Part shown: positions 35,322-48,234 of the stretch, piece by piece
Numbering within the stretch: position 1 is the stretch's first letter
How the letters are laid out: each line of letters starts with the position of its first letter
Source: Rhyacichthys aspro
Lineage: Eukaryota > Chordata > Actinopteri > Gobiiformes > Rhyacichthyidae
Direction: 5' to 3'
DNA: 64,000 bases
Assembly (NCBI GenBank): GCA_036850595.1
Contig: CM072170.1
Span: 11,872,303-11,936,302, forward strand
The notes under the pieces: generated by a model
Database searches by the model: none
What the model was told of the DNA's origin: nothing
What the model saw: the letters and a program-made list of their open reading frames with translations, nothing else
Translations under genes and position numbers: made by a program

Positions 35322-36881
35322 AAGAATAATTTGTCCAGAAACAGTTCCGTAATATTTAGTTAAATCAAATTGGGTTCAAGAGTAAAGATTCTTAACATGT
35401 AAAGCCTGATGGCTCAGTCTGTTACAAGACTGAAGAGAGAGTGGGACTTCAGGCAGTGCTGTGGAAAGTGATACTGAAAGATACTGTCTCCTTTGTGGAA
35501 GTCTCACTTGTCGGTCAGAAGTCATCAAACATGTATAAGGTTATTATTCTCCTTCTCAAGAATTTATCTGACTTTAAATCTGTGGAGTTTTGCAGTCTAG
35601 TTTTCAGCAGAAACACATGAAAAATTGCTCATCTAATAAAGACACATTGCATCATTCCAGCATTATCATTCAAATACTGTGGAAATGCTGTTGGGTGTTA
35701 AAGGTAATGCCTCGCAGAAGAAATATGTTTAACTTATTTATTGTTTCGTATTTGCAGTGTAACAGCACTCTACCCTAAACCTTCACTGTAAATGTAAAAA
35801 AATGGCTTCGTATTTTGCTTGTTATACTTTAGACAGTTTCCATTAAACTGTAAAAACTTGCTGAAAATGCCAATGTATACTACTTCATATTACTTCACAA
35901 AAATAAAATTAATGAACAGAACTACTTTGTCCATTTGTCCAACAGTGCTATACTAAATGCATAACTGCTGCAGCTTCTGTGGGAAAAGGTTATATATTAC
36001 CCAGAAGACACTTGTGACATGTGCAGTGGCCAATGTGTGGGAAATTGAACATCGGTTCTGGCTGCTAACTTAAAAATAGACCGAAATGAGTGTAGGACAA
36101 CTAAAATGACTAAACAGTAGAATCCCCCTCTGGCCCACCTGCTGCATATGGTCCAGCTGAGGGAAACCCCTATGTCTGTATATGGGACTGAGACTGGAGC
36201 ATCAGTGTGGTTCCCAGAGAAAGAAAGAGCAGCTGTCTGTCTGACCTCTGGCCATAGAAAGTGATCAGGCCCTGTGTCACTGCTTCTCCAATAGTGACTC
36301 ACTTCAACATGTTTGACTTCACGTAGACTTGCTTACATAGCTGAGCTGAGAAGTTGATTTAACTCATCTTAATCCATGAGCTTCAAAGTGGTTTTCTGTC
36401 ACGGTGTGCAAATCAAAGGCATGCAAATATTTACATCCACACTGGTAAAAAGGGGCATGAGAAGGTTGAAGTTGTACAATCCTTTTGGTCAGTGGATGTG
36501 CAGAAAAAAAATTGTACTTTGGATATCTGCACGTGTGAATAATCCAACTTCTGTGCCATTATATAATAGTGTTTAAATAATGTTTATATTTGTATGAACT
36601 TAATGCTAGCTGATTTTGAAAAGCGTTCAGGCCAATTGTCTTGAGGAAATTCTTGGAAATCAATGACACACAAAAGGGTGTGTGCATGAGCGAGACAGAA
36701 GCTATAAAGAGGCAGATGTAACTTGCTCTATGTCTGTAGTCTTTTTTTTTTCCAGGACTCTTATATGCAGTAAATGTGAAGGTTTTTCTGCACACTCCAG
36801 CAAAAAGCCACCAGTTTTTCAACATTTTTGCACAAGCGTATTTTTTCATTTGAAATCACAGTGGAGCATATTTTTGACACT
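35322..36881. other. actr10 3' untranslated region and pgf promoter region
   Basis: AATAAA at 35902-35907 probably ends actr10 about 0.58 kb after its stop. The remainder is AT-rich DNA without a gene. A TATA-like element upstream of pgf is listed separately. Confidence 0.5.
36703..36709 (+). promoter_or_regulatory. TATA-like box upstream of pgf
   Basis: TATAAAG lies 173 bases before the pgf start codon, in a position that would give a 5' untranslated leader of about 140 bases. Candidate core promoter; no other promoter evidence. Confidence 0.35.
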
Positions 36882-39207
36882 ATGAAATGTTGCATCTTCA
36901 TTGTTCTTCTGGTGACACTGGCACCTGCGCAGGTAAGCACATCATTAGCAGAGATTGTTGTTAGTTACAGGGTTTTTTTTCCAGATTTATAAATTGTATG
37001 ATCAGTTTATCAATCATTTTAACTTATACTAGTCAGAATTTGGAACAATGACAAAAGTGTTAGCCTAGATAAAGGAGAATCTATATATTGCAGCAAAAGA
37101 GAAACAAACTAATGTAAGTGACACAAGACTATGCAACTGGTACAAACGTTATCTTTTACCAGATCTCATGTTAAGATCTAAATAGTTGAAGATTATGCAG
37201 ATGCAGAAGAAAATAAGTCCTTGTATTTCAAGTCTAAATGACTCCAAGTCTCTTCTGTTAATAGTCAAATGAGCTTTGGCCAAAACAAATGTAAAACATG
37301 TTATAAAAGTGTTTGGATGAAGCAAATATTTGTCATCATAGTCACCATTTTCCACTGGAGCATAAATAAATATCTCAGTGTATGTTTCATACTGAGCTGC
37401 AATAATATCGACATCATTCCAGACCAGTTCCCATCAGTAGCTTGTTTGGTGCAGTACTCCCTGTCTCTTGTGGCTTTTGCAGGTGTTTCCTCTCACCATG
37501 ACATCAGCTGACCCAGACATGTTTATTATATCACTCAGCAGGGAGCTAAAGCACCATAAACTCTTCAGCAGGAGCCCTAATGTAGGCTTCTGATATAAAA
37601 TGTTAAGTACACACTAATGTTTGCTTTAGTTAATTTATTTTGTTATTGTTTTGACAGTTAAACAGGATTTATCAGACATTGCTTAGTTCTTAAGTAAAGC
37701 TACAGACTGAACCATGATCATTTCATCTTTGGTGTTATGAAATCAAAAACAAATAGGTTTGGCTTGTGGTGTTAAATCCAGGACTTGTATGAAAACTGTA
37801 GTGTAAGGACACTGGTCCGAGCACAGTTTGGTGAGAAGAACTCCCACAAGCCATAGGTAGTTGTCTTTGCTGATACTGTCAGACTTGTTTTTGACTTTCA
37901 GAGAAAACAATTTTGTCCTGCAAAGATAAAAAAAAAAAAAAAAAGGTTTCTACTTTTGGCTTTTGACACCATCAGTCAGACTGCTTCTCACTATTCTACC
38001 AATGGAGGACGATGTATTCTTCTGGGGAAAAAAAGTGAAGCACCAATTTAAGCTTACCTACTCTTACATTTTTTGTTAAAATTAGCATGCATTATTATAT
38101 TTCATCTAAAAGTACTTGTTTTCACATTTTATTCAATTAATTTAAATGTAATGCTTGTTAAATGTTCTCTTACTTCTTTTTTCCCCATTGTTCTTATTAT
38201 AAAAACAGGTTGCACCACGGTTTATTTTCGGTAAAGTCATTACTGTTTTCTGTCACAAGAGGGCACTGTGCATCTTCTCAGCTCTTCATATTGATTTGTC
38301 TGCTTTTATTTACAGGTTTTACAAATGCCCAACGACACTCAGTCAAATGGTAAGCTATTTTTTTTTGTCTGAAAGTGCACTCAATGTCAACACAACAATT
38401 GATTGGTTAAAAAAAAATCCTCTTTTCTGCGACAGCTGTGGCCTTCACTGAAGTACTTGCAGGGAGCATCTGTCAGCCCATGAGGCAGTTGGTGGAAGTG
38501 GAGCAGGAATTCCCTGACAAGGTACAATGGATCTACTTTCCTGCCTGTGTCCCACTGTGGAGATGCTCTGGCTGCTGCATGGACGAGAACTTGGAGTGTC
38601 ACCCGCTGCGTGAACGAAACGTCACTCTGGAGGTAAACAACATGAGAACAAAACTAATTATGCTTGAACTAGTTTTGATATTGACATTAAAAAGCTCATT
38701 TGTCCTCCAGCTGATGAGGTTACTTCCAATGAAATTTTCATACCGTGTACATCTGACATTTGTGGAGCACCAACAATGTGAATGCAGGTATTAATCTAAC
38801 TTAAAACTATTACTATTACTTTAAACTGCACCGAGGACTCACTATCTTCTGTTTGTAGAATGAGACAGAAGCTTGATTATATTAAAAGGTCAGTGGATAA
38901 ACATTTTATCTGTCAGATATGCACACATCAATATCCTCCTCACTGCACTATGCTCTCCCTCCACAGTGGCATCAACAACTCCATCAGAACCAGAGCTCGA
39001 AGTAGACCTAGGAAACCGAAGAAGGCAGAGGTCGGCTGTGGCAAGTACGAGGCAGCTCACGCTTCACCCCTCACTCCTCTGATGCTCATACACAGCTGTT
39101 TTCATGACTCCTTTTTTCATTTATGGCAGCGTTTGTTATGGTCACGCAAACAAGGACACTCCAGATTACACAGTGAAACGGTACAAAGCGTGTTGTGCAC
39201 CCTGTGA
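36882..39207 (+). CDS. pgf: Placenta growth factor-like VEGF family protein
   Basis: Secreted cystine-knot growth factor of the PDGF/VEGF family; PlGF signals through VEGFR1. Exons 36882-36932, 38316-38349, 38436-38632, 38711-38787, 38859-38888 and 38967-39207 (read-through) give about 209 aa. The 197, 77 and 30 bp sizes of exons 3-5 equal those of the VEGFA gene. The N-terminus MKCCIFIVLLVTLAPAQ is a signal peptide. The VEGF core runs from SICQPMRQLVEVEQEFPDK through PACVPLWRCSGCCMDENLEC to EHQQCECR, with an N-glycosylation site NVT. A basic heparin-binding-like stretch (RTRARSRPRKPKK) follows. The very C-terminus is uncertain: the frame reads on to a stop at 39205-39207 but a further splice cannot be excluded. 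Synteny with actr10, cipc and znf410 favours pgf over vegfa. Confidence 0.82.
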
Positions 39208-42200
39208 TCCGTGACACGGGGCCACATGGGCTTAACAAGGCCACGGAGCATTTACAACACAGCACTACAAGGTCACATAATTATTGACTGTAGAAAACAT
39301 GATTACATTCAGTGGCCGTGTGGTTTGTCATCATTGCCTGTTTGTTTGTTGAAAAGTTTTGTATTTAAATCTTATCAGTCAGTTTTAGTTAAAAGTACTG
39401 ATTGACCTGTAATCTTTTTTAGAATTTGATAGAAATCAGTCGACCCTTGTTATTGAGAGTTGTTTATTTTTATGCAGATATTTGTTTATCTAGGTTAATG
39501 TTGGTGTTTGTAGCTTTTTAGCTTTTATGAGTCACCTGTTGAATATAGTTCAACTGGTTAAAGCTTGAGTACCCATCCAATAGCTGCCTCTATGATTCCT
39601 TGGATATTGTTACATTATATAGCCATAACTGATAATAATAACGCTTGATGTTTTAGCAGTCTTTATCGTGCTAAAATTATCTCTGAATATTTCTTTGTAC
39701 ATCTTTATGGTCAGGTAACCAGCAGTTTTAGGGCAATTTATGTTCTATATTTTTGTCCATTAAAGAGAACATTAGCCAGTGACGCTTCATGTTTTTGTCA
39801 TTTCAGGTGCCAATTCCCTCAACAAAAGATTGACCTTTACTGATCGTCATGTGAAAATGGTCAACAACAGCAAATCTCTATTTTCTGTTTTCTTTACTTC
39901 TCTAATCTCTATTTAGCTCATTTCTTTTTCAATGATTTTGTCAAATACTATACATATCCACTTTGGGATCAGTTACCAGAACCGACTTATTAGATTTAGA
40001 CTCAGATAAACTTAATTGATCCACAAACAAATTTACATACTGGGAAACACAAACAAATGTAATAAGTAAGAATAAATGATATAATGCAAAAATAAGGTGA
40101 TTTACATATTTATATGTATATTGAAATAACGTGAATCATGAAGTGGATCTATACTGCAGCCAATGACATATCCAGCCTTTCCAACAGACCACTGCAAAAC
40201 AGAGGGCACTTGCCACCACAGACACAGAAGACCTGAGCTTCCTCAAAAGTCTGCTCATGTTCTTCTTGTACACTTCATCACTGTTGTCCTTCCTGTCCAG
40301 CTGCTGTTCAAGTGGACTCCCAGGCATCTTGGAGCGGTCAACTTCTATTATAAAAGTGAAGACAGAATGGGTCAATATATACAAGGTGTTATGCTAAGCT
40401 TGGTGGACATACTGTATAGTTGTTGGGCAAGTCCCACTGGAGACAAGACACAAACGCCATGATTATAACTGATGCAGGAAGTAAGTGGATTTTCTGTTGG
40501 GATGCTATACACTGAAAACATATGGTGTATTTAATTACATCATGTTACATCAAAATGTGTTTTTCCTAACTATGGGCCTTGAGAAGTCCATGTACATAAA
40601 CATGTGTGGTGCTATCTGCATTTGCTGTGGTAGACCATGAGAGTCAATGATGTGAAGTCACTGAGTGCTCTTTGTCAGAGAGGCCTCTTTAGTCACCATA
40701 TAATTTACAGAAAACAAGAGGTAGCTGTTATCCCTTAATTTGCACATTCGCCGTTTTAGAGAGACGTGAGATCAGGGAGGCACGGTCACTGTTAAATGGC
40801 AAACTGGCTCCTAGCATTTTAAACAGGATTTCCAGTTTCATTTTTATGTGATGTAAACATAAAAACAATATATTGTGTAAATGGAGCACTTCAATGGAGC
40901 ACCACAATCAACAACACATTCTTTTACGCCACATAAACTTTTCATATGTTGCCTGGCAATAGCCAAGAACTTGTAAACAAATGTGGCCTGTGCCCCATGA
41001 TCTCTTATGGTCCCTGAAGAAACTTTTGAATGAACTCTACACTCTGTTCATCCCATGTAAACAAATGAATGGTGGTGTGAGGCCTATAGCTTATTGTGGT
41101 ATCTATAGCCTATAATCATAACTATCACATAAATGATCTCAAATGAATAAAACAATGCTTTGTATGGGTGTTTTCTCTGCCTGAACTTTCCAATTCTGTT
41201 TTATTACACTACACATAGTTCTACTGGTCTCAATCGTTTACTGAATGGTTACTAAGTTATTAATGGGCTTCACATTACAGTATAGCCAAGCACGTGAGGA
41301 CGTTTTGTTCTCTAGATACTCTGACTACAAACATACAGTCTTGCTCAGCTTAGGTCAGCTGTGGGCCAACCAGCCTATTATGTAACACACCAGAACATAG
41401 TGAAACCTCACGTCAGTGGATTCCCCGACGGTACATCTGAGATGCCTGTACTGTACTGTACACATCTCCCTAAACACACCACGAACACGATGTCCTCAAC
41501 TTGCCACACATTCGGCCGCGGTCACGTTTTTAGCTCCTGGTTGGACCGACCAATCAGAACGCAGTATTTGTACAAAGTGGGCGGGGCCTGGAGCCTAACA
41601 ACATGACGTATGCGATACCCCAGACAGGTTTCCGCCCTGCACTTCCAAATACGGCAACACTGCTGTTCACAATACCCTTCCTCTCGCATTTTTGGCTGTC
41701 TGGAAACGATTTGGGGTTCGTCGGTGATTGCCCAGCCGCAACAGATAACCTACTTGCTGTTCGTATAGGGTTAATTTTCCAGTAAAAAGTAAACGGTTGC
41801 TGCCACCGTGCTCCGCATGTGACCGAGCGGCGGGGAGGGGCTGTCTGTCCCGTGTATTGTACCGTGGAACACCGAGTTCCAGTGGACGGAGCTCGGCAGC
41901 AGCAGCAGACACGCCGCGGAAGAGCAGCACAAGACAAACTCTGTAGCAGCCTGAATACTTCCCCGATGACATTGTTGTGAGGACCGAGACAAGTATGTTC
42001 ATTCCTTTGTTTACTCGCTTCTAAATGTTGACGTTTCATGTTTGACTTTTACGCGTAGTCAAAGCTAGCGCTAGCCGCTCTTGACCCAGTCATATCGTGT
42101 TTTTGTTAAGCCTAAGTATCCAAAATCCTAGTTTCAAGTTCTGTTTTAAAATGAAGGGTTTGTTTAAATATACGCTATTTAACTTTGTACATTTTTTGCC

Positions 42201-42480
42201 TTAAGCTAAGATGCCATATGAAATTGTTGGGTGGTTAGAGGGTGGTTATAATAACACGTTTTAGGTTCAGGAACTTCACCGTTTCTGAATAACATAGAGT
42301 ATCGTTTTATCATTCACATTTATATGAACAGAATTACATTGTTATAATATCATTTACCAACTTTCCATGACTTTACCTGTTTTTATATTATTATTTTTTC
42401 ACTCCCAGACTTCCTCGTGAGCTGATGTTGTGAGCGTGTGTTTGTGGAGCTAAGAACACTGAGTTCAACAAGAAGGAAAG
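39208..42480. other. pgf 3' region and cipc promoter and 5' untranslated exons
   Basis: The first 2 kb is AT-rich with no gene. A probable untranslated first exon of cipc ends at a donor at 41992 (CAAgtatgt), and the second begins at an acceptor at 42409. Upstream of the first exon are a CCAAT box (41550-41554), a GC box (41579-41588) and a perfect E-box (41291-41296). The 41600-41960 block is GC- and CpG-richer, consistent with a promoter. Confidence 0.5.
41291..41588 (+). promoter_or_regulatory. Candidate cipc promoter with CACGTG E-box, CCAAT and GC boxes
   Basis: CACGTG at 41291-41296, CCAAT at 41550-41554 and GGGCGGGGCC at 41579-41588 precede the likely first exon of cipc. CACGTG is the CLOCK-BMAL1 binding site, and mammalian CIPC is reported to be a rhythmic CLOCK-BMAL1 target that feeds back on CLOCK. 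CACGTG occurs elsewhere in the window, so on its own it is weak evidence. Confidence 0.4.
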
Positions 42481-44286
42481 ATGAGCACCAAGAGGAAGGC
42501 AGACAGTCACTTAAAGGCAGCATCTAGGCCATGCACTATGAAGTCTGGAGAGTTTCAGACTGAAGCGGAGAGAGACTCTGGGTTTTCAGGTGGGATTCTG
42601 CTCTTACTGTATTTAATGTATTTCTCAGTTTAGATGTAGCCTACCGTACAACTAAACTGTATACTCCTCTTTTGTGGGACTACAGATGCGAGCTCTGAGC
42701 ACTTGAGCACAATGGATACCACAGACTCAGAGGATTCACCCTGTCCGGTTGTGCAGCAAGGACCGCAAACACCTGGCTCGGGGCCCCCAACCCCTCAGCT
42801 GGCTGTAGTGGGAGGCTCTTACTCCAGTCTTTCACCCATGATCTTTATGAACAACGTCCTTCTTAAGCAGGTACAGTGCTGTTACACCTAAGCAACCTAA
42901 AACCTCAGGTCAGGTTATTATATTGTGTATTGTGTGCATTTATTCTTTTTGTGTGTCACCTGAGAATTCTAGTTTAGTGTGTGTTTAGTGTTTAGTTTTA
43001 TGTTACTATATTCTAAACTGATTTGTTTTATTTATATATCAGTGCTGTTGAACTTCAAAAAACCTCGTTCACACTATTGTTTTAAAAATACTGACTGAAT
43101 TTCTCGTCACTTTATTTGGAAATAATTGCCTGAGTATGTACATTATGTGAAAACAGTAATAGTTATTTGTTTGAATATGTGAATATATTAGAATGGGCTC
43201 TGAATTGGTGCCCTTGGTGAAGTTATATTTAGTCATTTCACCTACATATGCTTTTAATAAATATCTGTAAGACTTTTTTTTAATAGCTATAATGTACATT
43301 CTAACAATTATTTTGTATGGGAGAAGACACTTTTTAGCATGTCTTCTGTCATGTTAGGACACTGTTGTGGTTTTACATATTGCCGCCATATGTTATTGGC
43401 ACAGCAACGTGTAATGTGTCTGAAAGTCTGCTTGTGGCCCCCCCCTTATGACCTTTTACAGCCTGGTGACAACCCCCCAGCTCTGAAACCCTGGGGCTTT
43501 AGTCCCACAGTGGAGGTGGTTCAACCTGTGGTCCAGCAGCCTCAGGTGGTCTTCATTCAGCCCATGGTTTCACGTCAAGCTTCCTCTTCCTCCAAAGAGT
43601 CCCCTTCCAGACACCGGCGCTCTAAGAAGTATCTTCCCATCCTGAAATCGTACCCTAAGATCGCTCCCCATCCGGGTGACGGCTCGAGCTCATCAGGCAG
43701 AGGAACGGCTTCCTCATCTTCCTCCAGCTCGCTCTCAGGCTCAGAGAGGAGTAGTCAGCAGGATCACTGTCACAAAGACAAGCAGCAGAGATCTCTTCCT
43801 GTAACTCCCAGTACTGTTTCTCCTCTGCTCCAGAATCAGCTTACTCTTCCCACAACAGAAACCACCAGCACTGGCAGTAGCATTTCTAAAGACAGTCATG
43901 TGTCAGAGTCAACCCCCTCCTTCTCTTTAATTTCCTCTCCTGACACAAAAAACCCAGCACTCCCTCCCCAACAGGCACCCAGCCAGGAGATCGCGTCAGC
44001 AGGAGAACTTGATGCTGAGAGTGACATAAAGCGGAAGCGTTTCTGCAATACGTACAACATCTTAAGCAAATCCGGCCTGCTGGACATCACCCTTCGCACT
44101 AAGGAGCTGCTGCGTCAGAACCGGCGCACTCAGACCGACCTCGAGCGCCTCAAAGAACACACAGACCTCTTCCTGCAGGCTCTGCGCAGCGGGGACAGCA
44201 GCATCTGTGGGAAGCTGCAGGCCAGCCTTCAGGAAGAAGACAAGGAGAGGGAGAGAGCTACTCAGGCCGAGGTTAAGGCTGATTAG
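42481..44286 (+). CDS. cipc: CLOCK-interacting pacemaker (CIPC)
   Basis: Nuclear negative regulator of the circadian clock; it binds CLOCK and represses CLOCK-BMAL1 transcription. Coding exons 42481-42589, 42686-42870 and 43462-44286 give 372 aa (human 399). Family signatures are RDSGFSDASSEHLSTMDTTD near the N-terminus, LSPMIFMNNVLLKQ, KKYLPILKSYPKIAPHPG, and the C-terminal block KRKRFCNTYNILSKSGLLDI. After that block comes a leucine-rich helical segment (TQTDLERLKEHTDLFLQAL), probably the coiled coil that contacts CLOCK. The middle is Ser-rich and probably disordered. The ATG follows a 5' untranslated segment that starts at an acceptor (42409). It lies between pgf and znf410, as in the human 14q24.3 neighbourhood. 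Confidence 0.93.
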
Positions 44287-47200
44287 ACCTAGACTAGTGT
44301 GAGACATAATCCTGTTGACTGGGATGGAGAAAGAAAGGACCACACAGGGGGGTTGTAGCAAATGTGGACAGATGGAGCAGAAGTAATGTGCTTTAAATAT
44401 ACCCCACCCCCAGACACTCTCACAGACAGTGTCCTACATTTAGCCACATTTGGCCTCGATGTCTCAACCCACCAAACTGACCTAGAAGGGAAAAAAAGTG
44501 AGTTTCCTAAATCAATCAAAGGGATATGTGTAAAATGTGAAAAAGTGACCAAATAATAAAATGAACCTAAAGCTATAAATTACACATGAGCATTTTGAGT
44601 AGGTGGAAACAGTGACACTGCAAAAGCTGCGACCGTTAGTCAGCTTGGTGTATTGGGGCGTTAAGGTCAATCAAAGAAAGAGCCATTACCGGCAGCTCTG
44701 AAGAAATTAACTGTGTCAGCCCTTAACCACAAAATAGCACCTTGGTTACACAGACTTGTTGCTCTCTGGCAATCATAAATCAATAGCTCGTATAGATTTA
44801 GAAGTCTGGGGTGGTGTGCAGACTTTAGGACAAAGCAAGCTGTCTTCATCTTAGCTCAAATTTTTTGTTACTGTGTCAGTTAAAACTGTTTTTTTCATAT
44901 CTTCTTTACAAAATTTTGTTATGCAGCTCTGAAATATGAAATCACGCCTAAGGAAATGTTCTCACGTCGCTTTGAATGTGTCTGTGGCCTTGTGCCATTC
45001 ATCATGTTTAAATTGAGAAACTTGTGCCTAAAGTGATGTATTTCCCACTGCATTTGAAACGCTTCACATGAAAGATTTGGCCTGTCTTCTGTTTCAAGGC
45101 TGATCCTATCATATTAATGGCAGCTTAAATACAGTGCAATTGGCTGGAACGAAAGCTTTTAACGGCCTCTCAGATGCTTCCTCAGCAGTGTCCCACTATA
45201 GAAACGGCTTCCTAAATTCAACCACTATTACTTAAGCTGTTTTATGTGTTTGCTTCTGGATCAGATTTAGATTTTAAGCCCCAGTGTGAAACTGTAAAAT
45301 CCCAGTAAAGAGTGATGAGGCCTTATATCAAAGTCCAATGTATGTTGCAGACCTTTTGATTTTGCACAAATCTATTTAGAAAGTAGACGGGTCAGTGGCA
45401 GCTATGGTAGCTCATTAAGATTAACAACAATGTTAAGTGCTTTGTTAAACATTATAAGCACTACTTGTAACATACATAGCTGACAAGATGTTTATTTTAT
45501 ATTCTTTCCAGTTTTCCTATTTGTGCATCTGTGTGTATTTAAGTACAATTTGTGATTTAATGTTGATTTTGTATTAAATGCCTCATGAAGAACATTTCAT
45601 TTGATAGATTCGTTTTGGGATTGAACTAAAAAAAATCGTTGTTATAACTTATAATTCATAGTTAAAGAGGAAGTGCTGTGGCATACTGAATTATGTAAAC
45701 AGGTCCATATTTAAACAGTCTGTCATTGATGATAAGGACACAATGTGTTTTTTATGTGACTTGCTCTATTGAAGCACAGCATACAGCAACAGTCAGTCTA
45801 CAGCTGGTAGCTAGTGGTTGCCCTGGAAAGGTCTGAGGTCATATTTCTCACTCCTCCCATTTCCTGCTTTGCACCACCTCTGCTGTTTCAGAAAGCAGCC
45901 TGAAGTATTTACTAACATTTTTAGTTTAGGTTACAGAAAATAAATATTTAGCTGCTGGTCAAAAATGGGAAGTTGTAGCACTCTCCCAGTTAAATCAATT
46001 CAAGTGTTTGTTTCCTGTTAAGTAACAAGTCTGGCTTTCAAATTGCGATCCCTTTGACCTAGGACTTAAATCAGTTTTTGTTTCCAGTTTGACATTGACT
46101 GTCTGCTGGCATATGTCTTAAGCACTTAAGTTTGTTTACTATAACCTAGAGGATACTACAGTGTGATTAAGCCAGTGACATTATTGGCCATTTTACAATT
46201 TTTGAATTAAAGAATACAACATTTTTCTATGTTCATGTGATACTCTTAAGTATGCCATTAGTTTTGATTTCTGTGGGAATCTATTTGCCAATGCATTTAA
46301 CACAAAGCTGCTGCAGCAGTAGCAGCAGAGAAAATCACTTTTTTTTTTTTGCCTTAGACATATGAAGATTATGTCTGTCACAGTTTTCAGTTGTGGGACC
46401 CATCTTTTACTTATTTCTCTCTTTTTTAAGTAATTATGTAATGTATATGCTACTTGTATTTTCCATACAGATCATATTCATAGAATCATTGCTTGTCTTT
46501 GTCAAATCTGTAAATCTTACAAATGTCAAATGGTGGCCTTCTGCTCAAATCTAATCTCGTTCAGATACTGTTTATGCCATGGGAAAGATGCTGGTACTGA
46601 AACAATGGTAAAGCCTAGTCAAACTGTGGCTCAAAATAGCACAAACGTCTACATCTATAGCTCTTTTTGTGCTTTTTGCAACTTAAATTATCAAAAGTAT
46701 GATTACTGTCAAATGAGTTATTTAAATGTTTAAGTTGTTTACTTCAATCCAGTCTGCTATGATTTTGTTTTAATCTGATTTATTTATTATGGCTTGTCTT
46801 TAAATCTATTATAATATGCTACATGCTGTCTGTAGATGTTAATGCTGTAGGATTCACATTATCTTGTTATAATGCTATTTTTTTTTTTTACTGTGCTTTT
46901 GCTTGTTGGGAAGATTATAACACTGGATTTTAGTTTGCTCGTCTAAATGTTGGCAGCTTTTTTCTACAGCATATTTCAGTCTGCCTTGTTTCATTTTAAA
47001 TTGCTAATAATGTTTGCCGGATTATTGTGACTGCGTGATTGAATGTTTCCGTAGTACACCAGCTGAGGTTTTGGAAAATAAGGATGGAAAAAAAGATCAA
47101 TCGCATGAAGTTTTATGTTTGTGTTTGTAACTAACAGGGAATTGTAATGAGATGAAAGAGATTTTTTTTTTAACATTCTGCTGTTGGTAAAGTCTGTCTC

Positions 47201-48234
47201 ATCAAACGCTACCAATCACAAACAAAGACCGGAAAAATGAACAGTTGTGGGGTTTTTGTACTTCTGAATTTGATTCTTGTTGCTTGCATAATAAATGTCA
47301 TTCCAAATCATTTTTTATAAAGCCTCTTTTTATATTAGATTAATCATGTACCAGCTTTTCCCCAACTTTGAAATGTGTCTTTTTAATCTGCATTTAATAA
47401 ATGAAGACATTGTCACAAGTTAAACTCAGTAGGATATACACATTTAAGTCCTACTCATAGAGGTCCTTCTAAGCACTGACCTTTAATTCCCTCATTTGTC
47501 AATAACTGTCAATAGAAAAAACCAGCATCGTCAGGTTGAAGTACAGGTAGAACAAGCTAACAGTAAAGCAATATACCATGAATACTTTTTGTACAATGTC
47601 ACAACTCAAGCAACAACAAACTTATTTTTGACCACTAGATGGCGCTGCTGAGCCAAGCACCTTCAGTGTCAAACGCGGAAGTGCTCTAACATTGTTCCCT
47701 CAGTGACTCCGTAGTGCGACCTGCCACTGTTTTGACACATTTATCGATCTCTGTCGTCCTGTAGTTGAACTTCTGTCCGACTGTAAGGTAACTCTCAGTG
47801 TGTGGTTGTTCGGGGGATGTTTCTGGAGGGTCTGTCCGTGTCTGGAGACCCGTGAGCCTCAGACCGCAGACCAGCTCACATCTGGCAGCCTCCGGCAGCT
47901 ACCACTTTATTGACTGTTAGCTGCTAGCAGCAAGGCAAATATGATGATTAACTCACAATTATAACAAAGTGAATAGAATGTTTTATGTATATCTTTGAAT
48001 ATACAGATTGGTTTTACTTGTATGACTTGTTTTGTAGCCGCAGAGTTTTGTGATGACACAAAGATGACCTGCAGTGCAGCTCCATGAAGGACTGACACAC
48101 ACATTTAGCAGATCATACTCGAGACAGGTATTGCTTTGTTTTACTTTACGAATTAATAACACTGCTACACCAACTGCAAATGGCCTCTAAATATGTCACT
48201 TATTTTATGTCTCAGATATCACAAAGGGTGACCC
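44287..48234. other. cipc 3' untranslated region and znf410 5' region
   Basis: About 3 kb of AT-rich DNA follows the cipc stop. AATAAA at 47290-47295 is a likely distal polyadenylation signal, giving a long 3' untranslated region, which is usual for cipc. znf410 starts beyond a CTCF-like site (47632-47645). Its probable untranslated exons end at 47787 (donor GTAAGgtaact) and span 48038-48127. A third begins at 48216 and carries the start codon. Exon 48038-48127 holds short upstream ORFs. Confidence 0.5.
47632..47645 (+). promoter_or_regulatory. Strong CTCF-type motif
   Basis: CCACTAGATGGCGC matches the CTCF core CCASYAGRKGGCRS at all fourteen positions. It lies between the cipc 3' end and the znf410 promoter, about 100-150 bases before the probable first znf410 exon, a common position for promoter-proximal CTCF sites. 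Occupancy is inferred. Confidence 0.5.

Noticed and set aside
36882..39207. Calling the VEGF-family gene vegfa
   Set aside because: Exon sizes fit both, but the core sequence is divergent from VEGFA and the neighbours (actr10, cipc, znf410, entpd5, aldh6a1) are those of PGF on human 14q.
39132..39212. Cys-rich alternative frame downstream of pgf
   Set aside because: No splice donor of phase 2 is available to reach it, and the pattern does not match known VEGF tails; noted only under the uncertain C-terminus.
41554..42039. 161-codon minus-strand frame near the cipc promoter
   Set aside because: CpG-rich promoter and 5' exon DNA; no domain and antisense to the cipc leader.
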